From NCBI GenBank assembly GCA_964481705.1, contig CAYZUC010000014.1, positions 1 through 43,730 on the forward strand: a stretch of 43,730 bases of DNA. The letters run 5' to 3'. Both the position numbers and the translations under genes were made by a program. This document shows, in pieces, positions 8,869-17,311 of this stretch. Under the pieces are notes generated by a model. The model ran no database searches. It was not told the DNA's origin and worked only from the letters and a program-made list of their open reading frames with translations. Numbering within the stretch: the stretch's first letter is position 1; every line of letters begins with the position of its first letter. Source of the DNA: CAYZUC01 sp964481705. Lineage in GTDB: Bacteria; Bacillota; Clostridia; Lachnospirales; Lachnospiraceae.

Positions 8869-11800
8869 ATGAAGAACAAACGCGTTTTAACAGTATTTTT
8901 AACGACAGCTCTTGTTTTTACGAGTGTACCGATTCCGGCGATGGCTGAGAACAGCACACCGGCACAGGAGGAGTATTCCTTTAGTGCAGAGGAAAAGGCG
9001 GCAGCACACCAGCTTGCGGATCAGATTACAGTGAATACATATCAGCCGCAGGCGGTAATCGACGAGGTAGATGATAAGCTTCCGACAGAATCGGAATATA
9101 AACTTGGTGAGATTGATACGGGATTTCGTGCTCCTTCGCCCAAGCAGTATCTGGATGAGAAGATTGTGTCACAGGAGGTTCCGTCGTCTTATGACCTGAG
9201 GGATCATAATCTGGTCACACCGGTAAAGGATCAGGGAAGGTATGGAACCTGTTGGGCATTTGCAGCGACAGCTTCTTTGGAGTCCAGTCTGATTAAAGCA
9301 TATCCGAATCATTATACAAAGGACACTACAGACCTTTCTGAGATGGGAGTTGCCTATTCTGGAACACATGTGTCAAAGACAAGCAATGATTTATGTGATT
9401 TTCTGCTGACCTTGGATGGCAGGAGTATAGTAGATAATCGATTAAGAAGAAAGCTGTACGGCGACATGCAGTATGGTGGACTCCAGGATTTACCTGACAT
9501 TGGTTATCTTGATGGTGGTGGAAGCAGCTTCATGCCTATCTTTGGAACCTGCCGAAATTGGGGCATCCTTGAAGATGATGCCGATATTCGATATCCTCTT
9601 CAGGATAGGCCTGGTCATCGTGATCTGGCACGGACCCAGACGGAAAACGTGAGAAATGTGGTTGAGGATAAATCGAGTCAGGAAGCGATCTTGGATGAGT
9701 GTCAGTATGTTCCTATGGAGGATGCTCAGCTGGTTAAGCAGATGCTGATGAGCAACGGATGCGCAGCAGTCAGCTTTTATGTGGATAGTGATAATGCCTG
9801 CTTTTCAACAAAGCCGGATCCAGATGACCCGGATGAGACAATAACCGACCTTGCAAATTATTGCTGTATTGGTGAGACAAGCGCCAATCATGCAGTTACC
9901 TTGATAGGTTGGGATGATGATTATCCGGCATCCAATTTCAATGGTATAGACAGACCACAGAAAAATGGTGCGTGGATTTTGAAAAACAGCTGGGGAACAT
10001 TTAGTGATTGGGATGGTTATTTTTATATTTCCTACGAAGATACCTCCTTGATGAGTAATGATGCGAGATTCTTCAAGGCTTCTTGGGACAGTACAGAAGC
10101 TTACCATTACTCCCATTTTGACATTGCAGATGGAAAAACTCTTTCACTCAGAAATGATTCCTATACTCAGGCAAATATATATCGTGTTCCGTCGAATCAT
10201 CAAAAGGAGGAACGTATTACAAGAGTTGGATTTTTCTCCTCGGGTGCAGATACCGATTATACCATTTCTATCTATAAGAATCCGGAAATGGAAAAGGGCT
10301 ATGTGAAGAATCCGAAGACAGGTAAGCTTATAGGTTATAAAGAGGGAAAGGAAGCCTGCTTTGGCTACTTTACTATTCCCATTGAGTGCAGTGAAACGCT
10401 GTCAGCTGGGGATGTTGTATCAACGGTTATTTCTCAGAAGACAGGCGAAGGCCAGTCGTATCTGATGAGTGAGTATGGCTGCAAGGAAGATCCATATTCT
10501 TATGCATGGGTAACAACAGCACTGAATGGAGAAAGAGTTGTATCGACCCTTAACGGTGAGTATTTTGGAGAGAGATGTATAGAAGGCTCCATAAAACAGG
10601 GCGAATCTTATCTTAGTGCTGATGGTAACACCTTCAGCGATTATGTGAACGTTATTGAAGCCTTGGGTGACAGCTATCTGGGCAACCTGATGGTCAATCT
10701 TGATACAGAAGAAACCAGCTTTAAGTCCACCGATCAGCAGATTGAGATAAGAGAAGGCCAGTCGGTCAACGCATCGGCTTATGTGGATCTTGGCGATTAC
10801 ATGGGTGCTGTTTCTTATAACAGCTCTGCTCCGGATGTAGCTACCGTTGATGATGACGGGGATATTCTGGCAGTGAAAAAGGGAGATACTGTTATTTCTG
10901 TTATTACGGAAAACGGAACGCTTACTCTTCAGGTGAAGGTATGTCGTAATCTCTCAAGCAGTAGTATTACGGTTAAGCCAATACCGACTCAGCAGTATAT
11001 TGGTGACGAGATTGTTCCGGATGTTGAGATTATGGATGGTACATACCGACTGGTAGAGGATGTTGATTATACTCTGAGGGGTATGGATAACAAGGACATC
11101 GGCACAGAGGCCAAGGTCGTGATTACTGGTGAGGGATACTATGATGGTACATTGACAGAATCCTTTACGATTGTGGATACTAGTAAGTGGGAGCTGTATT
11201 TAGATGATGGTTATTCTTATCTATATAGTGGTGAAGCCATTGAGCCAAGCTTATCTGTTTATGAAGGAGACAACAAGGTACCAGAAAGTGATTATGAGGT
11301 CACCTATCGCAACAATCTTAATGCGGGCTATGGTGCAGTCATGGTAAAGGATAAGGATGGCATCTGTCAGTCCGTATGGTTTGAAATTGAGCCACGTAAC
11401 CTTACGTATTTATCCTGCAACAGGATTTCGGATCGTTCCTTTGGAAGTGCTTCTCCTTCTGTGAATGAGATTCAGATTTTCTACAATGGACAGCCTTTGA
11501 CGGCAAATAGGGATTTCAGCTATTCCTATCGAAATGTTGGTGCTGTTGGCGGTGTACATGGTGTGGACAGTGATCCTATGATAGTAGTCACAGGACAAGG
11601 CAATTTCAAGGGAGTGAAGAAGCTTCGCTTTAACATCTATGCAAGCCGCAGCGAAGGAGATACTTCTCTTGCAGAAGCAAAGGTGAAGAATGTAAAAGAT
11701 CGTGTATATACCGGTGACGTGATTACACAGCTTCCGACCGTAACATACAAGGGTGATACCTTGGAAGAGGGTAAGGATTACTATATTACCTATGAGAATC

Positions 11801-12606
11801 AAGAGGGTGTCGAGGAACATACCAATGTCGGTAAGATTACCATGATTATTCATGGTATTGGCGACTATAAGGAGACGGTAAAGAAGACCTTCTCCATCAA
11901 GCCTCGTTCTCTTAAGTCCGCAGGTATCAGTATCCAATTGGATCAGTATCAGTATGAGTATACCGGATCTAAGATTATTCCGAATGTATCCGTATTTGAT
12001 TCAGAAAATGTTCCGCTTGAAGAGGGAGAGGATTATCTGACTCCTACCGTATCGGGAAAAGGAAAGGCTGGAACAGCAACGGTAACCGTCAAGGCAAAGA
12101 AGGGTGGCAACTATACTGGCTCCAAGAAGCTGAAATTCCGCATTCTGAAAGCAGGTCAGAAGGAAATAAAGCTGAAGGATACACTGAATGATTACTATTA
12201 TTCGGGAACAGCTATAAAACCGAAGATTAAAGAGCTGGTAAGCGAGAATGGAGTTGTCCTTCCGATAGGAAGAGAATACAAGATTTCCTTCCAGGATAAC
12301 AAAGAGGTCGGAACAGCTGTTGTGATGATTACCGGAAAGGGCAAGAATAAAGGTATTGTTGGTTATACTACCTTTGAAATTGTGCCACAGGCAGCGAGCA
12401 ATCTTGATTACTCCGTACGGTCCGTCACAATGTTTGGAAGAGTACTCTATGTAAAAGCAGTGGTTAAGAATGGTAAGAAGAAGCTGAAAGAGGGCACAGA
12501 TTATTTTGTCAACTATTACGATGGTGATGAAGAAGGAACCGGCAAGGCTTATCTGACCTTCCAGGGCAATTATACAGGTACCAAGAAGCTTACATTTAGT
12601 TATTAA
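8869..12606 (+). CDS. Secreted papain-family (C1A) cysteine protease with Ig-like repeat region
   Basis: A 1245-residue exported protein. A signal peptide (residues 1-26) has a basic start, a hydrophobic core and an AMA cleavage site. A propeptide-like stretch follows to about residue 100. The C1A peptidase domain shows the oxyanion Gln and nucleophile Cys128 in DQGRYGTCWAF, catalytic His341 in ANHAVTLIGW and Asn373 in LKNSWG. The Cys-His distance is longer than in papain, which suggests an insertion. Residues about 395-620 resemble the lectin-like domain often found after such bacterial peptidase domains. A Big_2-type Ig-like domain (about 635-700) follows, then several repeats with the pattern Y-G...P...DY...Y-N-N...G...GxGxYxG...F-I to the C terminus. 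No LPXTG or membrane anchor is seen. It probably degrades extracellular or surface protein. Start ATG 8869 follows GGAGGG at 8855-8860. It stands alone, with a strong terminator 10 bp after the stop. Confidence 0.88.
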   Translation: MKNKRVLTVFLTTALVFTSVPIPAMAENSTPAQEEYSFSAEEKAAAHQLADQITVNTYQPQAVIDEVDDKLPTESEYKLGEIDTGFRAPSPKQYLDEKIVSQEVPSSYDLRDHNLVTPVKDQGRYGTCWAFAATASLESSLIKAYPNHYTKDTTDLSEMGVAYSGTHVSKTSNDLCDFLLTLDGRSIVDNRLRRKLYGDMQYGGLQDLPDIGYLDGGGSSFMPIFGTCRNWGILEDDADIRYPLQDRPGHRDLARTQTENVRNVVEDKSSQEAILDECQYVPMEDAQLVKQMLMSNGCAAVSFYVDSDNACFSTKPDPDDPDETITDLANYCCIGETSANHAVTLIGWDDDYPASNFNGIDRPQKNGAWILKNSWGTFSDWDGYFYISYEDTSLMSNDARFFKASWDSTEAYHYSHFDIADGKTLSLRNDSYTQANIYRVPSNHQKEERITRVGFFSSGADTDYTISIYKNPEMEKGYVKNPKTGKLIGYKEGKEACFGYFTIPIECSETLSAGDVVSTVISQKTGEGQSYLMSEYGCKEDPYSYAWVTTALNGERVVSTLNGEYFGERCIEGSIKQGESYLSADGNTFSDYVNVIEALGDSYLGNLMVNLDTEETSFKSTDQQIEIREGQSVNASAYVDLGDYMGAVSYNSSAPDVATVDDDGDILAVKKGDTVISVITENGTLTLQVKVCRNLSSSSITVKPIPTQQYIGDEIVPDVEIMDGTYRLVEDVDYTLRGMDNKDIGTEAKVVITGEGYYDGTLTESFTIVDTSKWELYLDDGYSYLYSGEAIEPSLSVYEGDNKVPESDYEVTYRNNLNAGYGAVMVKDKDGICQSVWFEIEPRNLTYLSCNRISDRSFGSASPSVNEIQIFYNGQPLTANRDFSYSYRNVGAVGGVHGVDSDPMIVVTGQGNFKGVKKLRFNIYASRSEGDTSLAEAKVKNVKDRVYTGDVITQLPTVTYKGDTLEEGKDYYITYENQEGVEEHTNVGKITMIIHGIGDYKETVKKTFSIKPRSLKSAGISIQLDQYQYEYTGSKIIPNVSVFDSENVPLEEGEDYLTPTVSGKGKAGTATVTVKAKKGGNYTGSKKLKFRILKAGQKEIKLKDTLNDYYYSGTAIKPKIKELVSENGVVLPIGREYKISFQDNKEVGTAVVMITGKGKNKGIVGYTTFEIVPQAASNLDYSVRSVTMFGRVLYVKAVVKNGKKKLKEGTDYFVNYYDGDEEGTGKAYLTFQGNYTGTKKLTFSY

Positions 12607-12616
12607 GACTTTTAGG

Positions 12617-12650
12617 CAGCAGGCAGGTTGATTGACCTGCCTGCTGTTTT
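12617..12650 (+). terminator. Rho-independent terminator after the C1A protease gene
   Basis: A perfect 12-bp stem, CAGCAGGCAGGT at 12617-12628 and its complement at 12635-12646, has a 6-nt loop and is followed by TTTT. It closes the protease transcription unit. Confidence 0.9.
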
Positions 12651-12702
12651 GCAGAAATAGATAATAATATTCTTTGGGGAAGCATATATTCTAAGAGCAG
12701 GA

Positions 12703-12731
12703 TTGATTTTTCTTTTCATTTAAGGTATTAT
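12703..12731 (+). promoter_or_regulatory. Promoter upstream of the ATPase/TOPRIM pair
   Basis: TTGATT at 12703-12708 and TATTAT at 12726-12731 are separated by 17 bp. Expected transcription start near 12738 falls inside the AGAGGAG ribosome site at 12735-12741. Either the transcript is almost leaderless for the GTG start, or translation starts at a downstream ATG (12786). Confidence 0.5.
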
Positions 12732-12749
12732 ATAAGAGGAGATTACTTC

Positions 12750-13907
12750 GTGAATTACGAATATATATACATGGAGATGAAAAATATGATAATAATGGAC
12801 GTAAGATTAGATAATTTTTATGCATTTAGAGACTTTCATATGAATATGTCATATCCGAAGAAGATAGTTGATTCCTATATCAAAGAAGAATATTTACCGG
12901 AACGTCCAAATTTTAGGTATAAGAAAGTAAATATTTTAATGGGGGCTAATGCCACTGGAAAAACTTCGTATGGAAAAATGCTTATGAAGATCTTGAATTT
13001 TCTGGATGGTAAATCCTATGAAGACTTGATTTCGTCAATCTGTGATAAGGGGAGAAAAGCTTCATTTTCACTTGATTATATTGGTTCAAATCAATATACT
13101 CTTTATCATGTTACTTGTGTAATTAGCCCAACGGAAGAGGAACAGTATTCCGTATCTGATATTGATGTTTGTATAAAATCTGTTTCGATTGGTAAAAAGG
13201 ATAGTTACGAAAGTTGTATGTCACGTATTGAGAAGAAGGCAGATGAAAAGGAAGACAATTATCTTAAGGAGTTGGAAAAGATAAAAGGGTTAGCATGGCT
13301 ATTTTCTTATCCTGAAGATTATCAGAAGAGACTTAAAGTTAAAATTCCAGAAGATGGGAATAGATACATCCGCGTATTGACCAATATTCTAAAATCATTA
13401 GATTCGTCTATTCTCAATGTGACGAAGTCAACAGAGATGGAAAACATGTATTTTATTACAGCATTGGACTATACAGTTATTATTAAAGATGGTAATGTTG
13501 TAAATACAGATTATCTTTCGAGTGGAACAAAGGCTGGTATTGAGATAGCAGGTGTTGTAGAGTCTATACTGGAGCATCGAAATTCTTTCTATTATTGTGA
13601 TGAGAAATTTTCTTATATTCATAGCGATATTGAAAAAGCAATACTTGCTGTAATGATTGGAGCACTAAGGGCTGGGGATCAATTGTTTTTTACGAGTCAC
13701 AATTTGGACATACTTGATTTGCCACTTCCAATGCATGCCTTTTCCTTTTTAAGAAAAGACATCAATAATGAACAAAAGACGATTGAATGTATAACGGCAT
13801 CGAGTTTATTGAAGAGAAATACAGATTCTTTAAGGTGTGCTGTAGAGAACGATTTATTTTCTACTGCACCAGCTACAGATTTGATTTATGAATTGGAAGA
13901 CTTATAA
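12750..13907 (+). CDS. ABC-type AAA ATPase, first gene of a candidate two-gene defence module
   Basis: A 385-residue AAA/ABC ATPase of the OLD/RecF-like type. Walker A GANATGKT is at residues 65-72, a signature-like LSSGTKAG lies near 260, a Walker B-like YYCDEKFSYIHSD near 285, and a switch His in FTSHNLD near 318. It is followed 18 bp later by a small TOPRIM-like protein, a pairing seen in antiphage systems such as PARIS (AriA/AriB), AbiL and OLD-type modules. I cannot match it to one named system. The chosen start is GTG 12750 behind AGAGGAG (12735-12741); ATG 12786 is an alternative that still keeps the FYAFRDF first strand. Base composition is strongly A+T-rich and unlike manA downstream, which suggests transfer. 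Function is inferred from motifs and pairing only. Confidence 0.75.
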   Translation: MNYEYIYMEMKNMIIMDVRLDNFYAFRDFHMNMSYPKKIVDSYIKEEYLPERPNFRYKKVNILMGANATGKTSYGKMLMKILNFLDGKSYEDLISSICDKGRKASFSLDYIGSNQYTLYHVTCVISPTEEEQYSVSDIDVCIKSVSIGKKDSYESCMSRIEKKADEKEDNYLKELEKIKGLAWLFSYPEDYQKRLKVKIPEDGNRYIRVLTNILKSLDSSILNVTKSTEMENMYFITALDYTVIIKDGNVVNTDYLSSGTKAGIEIAGVVESILEHRNSFYYCDEKFSYIHSDIEKAILAVMIGALRAGDQLFFTSHNLDILDLPLPMHAFSFLRKDINNEQKTIECITASSLLKRNTDSLRCAVENDLFSTAPATDLIYELEDL

Positions 13908-13925
13908 TATACATGAGGATAAGGT

Positions 13926-14435
13926 ATGAGTAAAAGGGGATTTTATCAATACTATGTTGAAGGCGAAGATGAAGAAAAGCTCTTAAAGGTATTGAAATCA
14001 GATATGGGATTAATAATTCCTGGAAAGGTTCATAAGTTTAATGTAATACAACAAAGGTTTACAGATGCCAGACTTATGCAGTTAAAACAAAATACGACAG
14101 TTGTACTAGTATTTGATACGGATACAACAAATGATACTATTTTAAAGTCTAATATATGTCAGTTGAATGCATGTCCTGCGGTTAATTCAATTATCTGTAT
14201 TACGCAAGTATTAAGAATAGAAGATGAATTGATTCGTTCTTGCAATATTAAACAAATCAAGGAACTTACGGGTAGTAAAACAAATAGAGAGTTTAAACAT
14301 GATTTCATAACTGATAGTAATATTGTGAAGAGACTTATTGACCATGAATTTAATATAAATAAGCTATGGATGTTGAATCCAAGTGTAGGATATCGTGGTA
14401 TTACGAATGAAGCTGATAAGATTAAGAAACATTAA
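13926..14435 (+). CDS. Small TOPRIM-like protein (RloB/AriB-like), partner of the ATPase
   Basis: A 169-residue protein. The N terminus reads YYVEGEDEEKLL, with Glu12 placed like the first acidic residue of TOPRIM domains, and VVLVFDTDT carries Asp64-x-Asp66, matching the second TOPRIM motif. A third segment, RIEDELIRSC, contains further conserved-looking acids. This pattern occurs in RloB-like and DUF4435 (AriB)-type effectors and in OLD nucleases. The protein is shorter than AriB, so it may be a minimal TOPRIM nuclease or a C-terminally reduced form. It sits 18 bp after the ATPase gene, with a GAGGATAAGG stretch (13915-13924) just before ATG 13926 as an imperfect ribosome site. Its TAA stop overlaps the manA ribosome binding site, so read-through transcription into manA is likely. 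A nuclease role is inferred, not shown. Confidence 0.65.
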   Translation: MSKRGFYQYYVEGEDEEKLLKVLKSDMGLIIPGKVHKFNVIQQRFTDARLMQLKQNTTVVLVFDTDTTNDTILKSNICQLNACPAVNSIICITQVLRIEDELIRSCNIKQIKELTGSKTNREFKHDFITDSNIVKRLIDHEFNINKLWMLNPSVGYRGITNEADKIKKH

Positions 14436-14446
14436 GGAGAGTTACA

Positions 14447-15394
14447 TTGTCAATTCAAAAATTGAGTCCTGCCTGCAAGTCTTCTGTATGGGGTGGGGAC
14501 AAGCTAAAGAGAGAATTTCATAAGGTGTATGAGGGCGATATCCTGGCAGAGACATGGGAGCTTTCATGCCACGAAAATGGGATGTGTACGATTCGTGAGG
14601 GTGAGTTTGCCGGTATGACGCTGGCAGATTATATCAAGACGCGTGGCAGAGAGGTTCTCGGGACGAGCTGCGCACGTTTTGAGAGCTTTCCTTTGTTGGT
14701 AAAGTTTATTGATGCAAAAGAGGATTTATCAATACAGGTACACCCGGATAATAAGTATGCTTTGGAGCATGAGGGTCAGTATGGGAAGACGGAGATGTGG
14801 TACATCGTGGAAGCTGAGAAGGATGCCGGCATTTATTTTGGTGTAAAACGCGAAGTAACACAGGAAGAATTTGCGAGACGAATCAAGGATAATACGATTT
14901 TGGATGTTCTGTATTTTCAGAAGGTTCATCCGGGAGAGACGTATCTGATCGAGGCAGGCACCATCCACGCGATTGGAAAGGGGATTGTGATTGCAGAGGT
15001 TCAGCAGAATTCCAATCTGACTTATCGCATCTATGATTTCGACAGAACCGGTCTTGATGGCAAGAAACGAGAGCTTCATGTGAATAAGGCGAAGGACGTC
15101 TCGATTCTCAAGCCGTTTGACGAGCTGATAAGCTCAGGGATGCATTTGAATCGTTATGGTGATTTCATTGTGGACGAGATCATTGTCAATGGTGTGAAGC
15201 ATATGGATTGTAATGCGAGCAGCTTTCAGTCCTTTTTGATTATTGATGGCGAGGGCGGTATCCGTTCGGATTCCGAGCTGGTGACCTTTCGGAAGGGTGA
15301 CTGCTTATTCATGGATGCGGACACCGGTGATTACACGATAGAAGGCAAGGCAAAGCTTTTGTTTATTAAGGTGGGATGGGAAGCTATTCCATAA
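14447..15394 (+). CDS. manA: Mannose-6-phosphate isomerase, class I
   Basis: A 315-residue cupin enzyme interconverting mannose 6-phosphate and fructose 6-phosphate in the cytoplasm. Zinc ligands are visible as Gln97 and His99 in QVHPDN, Glu116 in KTEMWY and His174 in GTIHAIG. The QQNSNLTYRIYDFDR segment near 188-203 is typical of the short Firmicute form. The start is an unusual TTG at 14447; AAGGAGAG at 14434-14441 sets it, and no better ATG is present upstream of the conserved KLSPACKSSVWGG. The ribosome site overlaps the stop region of the TOPRIM gene, so manA may be cotranscribed with the defence pair. A strong terminator follows. G+C content is higher than in the two genes before it. 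Confidence 0.93.
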   Translation: MSIQKLSPACKSSVWGGDKLKREFHKVYEGDILAETWELSCHENGMCTIREGEFAGMTLADYIKTRGREVLGTSCARFESFPLLVKFIDAKEDLSIQVHPDNKYALEHEGQYGKTEMWYIVEAEKDAGIYFGVKREVTQEEFARRIKDNTILDVLYFQKVHPGETYLIEAGTIHAIGKGIVIAEVQQNSNLTYRIYDFDRTGLDGKKRELHVNKAKDVSILKPFDELISSGMHLNRYGDFIVDEIIVNGVKHMDCNASSFQSFLIIDGEGGIRSDSELVTFRKGDCLFMDADTGDYTIEGKAKLLFIKVGWEAIP

Positions 15395-15400
15395 TAAAGG

Positions 15401-15433
15401 AACCATCTGATTGTGAGATCAGATGGTTTTTTT
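15401..15433 (+). terminator. Rho-independent terminator after manA
   Basis: An 11-bp perfect stem, AACCATCTGAT at 15401-15411 and its complement at 15418-15428, has a 6-nt loop and runs into a T-tract at 15427-15433. Confidence 0.93.
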
Positions 15434-15521
15434 GATTAAAAAAACATTGTATGAATTTCGAAAATCTCGGACATACTAAAGAAAAATTCAAAAGTAAAAA
15501 TGTTTCAGATTGGAGATTAGT

Positions 15522-15692
15522 ATGAAACCGATAACAGACAAAAACAAGTCAATCAAGACGACACCTAAGGGCGTATGGGAAAGTACACGCCCCAGGAAGG
15601 AAGATCACAGTGGTAAATCCTCTGCTACTATGGATTTGCAGGGAAATGGATATCATCGTGAGAACATAAAGAGTGATAAAAAAGGAGAATAG
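15522..15692 (+). CDS. Small hydrophilic protein of unknown function
   Basis: A 56-residue, very polar and basic protein (MKPITDKNKSIKTTPKG..., ending in KSDKKGE) with no membrane segment, Cys pairs or recognised motif; it looks largely disordered. ATG 15522 follows TTGGAGA at 15510-15516 with suitable spacing. The stop is 1 nt before the start of the next small membrane protein, whose ribosome site lies in this gene's 3' end, which supports translation of both as a pair. The pair sits between the manA terminator and a hairpin at 15967, so it is its own transcription unit. I do not recognise the family. Confidence 0.5.
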   Translation: MKPITDKNKSIKTTPKGVWESTRPRKEDHSGKSSATMDLQGNGYHRENIKSDKKGE

Positions 15693-15693
15693 T

Positions 15694-15942
15694 ATGAGAA
15701 GCAAATGGGTAAATGCATTAATTCGTACGATTGTTGTTTTGGTAATCGCACATGTAGTACTTTTATTTCTTGGTTATTTCTTTAAGGCAGATGTGGGTTG
15801 GTTTGGAATGCCAATGATTTGGGCTCATTGGTCTGATAACTGGATGGATTCCATTCTTGGACTGGCTCTGGGAGTTGCGGTGTATCTGGCAATCTATTTC
15901 TTTTTCACACCGGATACGGAGCAAATCGAAGAGCAGAGATAG
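15694..15942 (+). CDS. Small two-helix membrane protein of unknown function
   Basis: An 82-residue protein with two predicted membrane helices (about residues 9-29 and 52-71), separated by a Trp-rich loop (VGWFGMPMIWAHWSDNW), and a short acidic C-terminal tail. ATG 15694 follows AAAGGAG at 15681-15687; a longer in-frame start lies inside the preceding gene and lacks a site. It is adjacent to the 56-residue polar protein and was probably made from the same transcript. No known family was recognised; a conserved small inner-membrane protein is the cautious label. Confidence 0.6.
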   Translation: MRSKWVNALIRTIVVLVIAHVVLLFLGYFFKADVGWFGMPMIWAHWSDNWMDSILGLALGVAVYLAIYFFFTPDTEQIEEQR

Positions 15943-15966
15943 TTATGATAAAAGCTTTTCTTGCAG

Positions 15967-15990
15967 GGCGGTTGAGAAACCGCCTATTTT
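15967..15990 (+). terminator. Terminator-like hairpin after the small membrane protein gene
   Basis: GGCGGTT at 15967-15973 pairs with AACCGCC at 15978-15984 around a GAGA loop, followed by TATTTT. The T-run is short, so termination may be partial. A consensus TATAAT at 16042-16047, without a clear -35, lies between it and glf. Confidence 0.65.
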
Positions 15991-16130
15991 CGCGCTTTTT
16001 CGCAACTTTATACTGGACAATTCCATGTCTACGAGATAAACTATAATTTGGGTTCGCATAACTATAGGGGTCACAGCGTTATGGGAAGGACCTTGTAACC
16101 AGAATAAGGATAGCAGGGAGAATAAGAAGA

Positions 16131-17237
16131 ATGAGTAAGTTTGATTATGTAATTGTAGGAGCTGGATTGTTTGGGGCAATTTTTGCCTATGAGAAGACCA
16201 AGCAGGGAAAGAAATGTCTGGTCATTGATAAGAGAGACCACATTGCCGGCAATATCTATACAAAAGAGACAGAGGGTATTCAGGTACATCAATATGGTGC
16301 TCACATTTTCCATACCAGTAACAAAGAGGTCTGGGATTATATGAATTCCTTTGTAGAGTTCAATCGTTACACGAATTCACCGGTTGCACGCTATGAGGAT
16401 GAGCTGTATAATCTGCCCTTTAACATGAATACCTTTCATGCTTTATGGGGTGTGAAGACGCCCGAGGAGGCTAAGGCTAAGATTGCAGAGCAGGTAGAAG
16501 AGGCAAAGAAGACGATTGCAGATCCCGCGAATCCGGCGAATGTCGAGGAACAGGCATTGATGCTTGGCGGTCGTGACATCTATGAGAAGCTGGTAAAGGG
16601 TTATACGGAGAAGCAGTGGGGCAAGCGTGCGACAGAGCTTCCTTCCTTTATCATCAAGAGACTTCCGTTCCGTTTTACTTATGACAACAACTACTTTAAC
16701 GATAAATATCAGGGAATCCCGATTGGTGGTTACACGCAGATGATAGCCAAGATGCTGGAGGGTTCCGAGGTTCGTCTGTCCACAGATTATTTTGCAGATC
16801 GTAGAGCGTATGACGAACTGGGCGACAAACTTGTTTTTACCGGTATGATTGATGAATTTTATGATTATCGGTTTGGGGAGCTGGAGTACAGAAGTCTGCG
16901 TTTTGAGACCGAGACTTTGGATACCGATAATTATCAGGGAAATGCCGTTGTGAACTATACGGAGTATGAGATTCCTTATACGCGTATCATCGAGCACAAG
17001 CATTTTGAATATGGCACACAGGAGAAGACAGTGGTTACACGTGAGTATCCAGCGACCTGGAAAAAGGGAGATGAGCCATATTATCCAATCAACAACGACA
17101 GGAACAACTCTTTATTTGCAAAGTATCAGGAACTGGCGAATAAGGAAACAAATGTTATTTTTGGAGGAAGACTTGGTCAATACAAGTATTATGACATGCA
17201 CCAGGTGGTAGCAGAAGCTTTAAAGGCAGCACGCTAG
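16131..17237 (+). CDS. glf: UDP-galactopyranose mutase
   Basis: A 368-residue flavoenzyme that converts UDP-galactopyranose to UDP-galactofuranose for cell-surface glycans. The N-terminal FAD-binding motif is VIVGAGLFG (residues 7-15). The family segments GNIYTKETEGIQVHQYGAHIFHT (about 42-64), FNRYTN, the catalytic-site YTEKQWG and late conserved YPINNDRNNSLFAKY and FGGRLGQYKYYDMHQV are all present. Length matches the family. ATG 16131 follows GGGAG at 16116-16120. No glycosyltransferase or export gene for a galactofuranose polymer is adjacent, so its product presumably feeds a locus elsewhere. The next gene, a small membrane protein, starts 74 bp downstream. Confidence 0.96.
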   Translation: MSKFDYVIVGAGLFGAIFAYEKTKQGKKCLVIDKRDHIAGNIYTKETEGIQVHQYGAHIFHTSNKEVWDYMNSFVEFNRYTNSPVARYEDELYNLPFNMNTFHALWGVKTPEEAKAKIAEQVEEAKKTIADPANPANVEEQALMLGGRDIYEKLVKGYTEKQWGKRATELPSFIIKRLPFRFTYDNNYFNDKYQGIPIGGYTQMIAKMLEGSEVRLSTDYFADRRAYDELGDKLVFTGMIDEFYDYRFGELEYRSLRFETETLDTDNYQGNAVVNYTEYEIPYTRIIEHKHFEYGTQEKTVVTREYPATWKKGDEPYYPINNDRNNSLFAKYQELANKETNVIFGGRLGQYKYYDMHQVVAEALKAAR

Positions 17238-17311
17238 AGGGATAGACCATTCGATTTGCTATCTTACCAAAGTGGATGAGGTGGATTTTTGGTTAATCAG
17301 GGAGTAGATGA

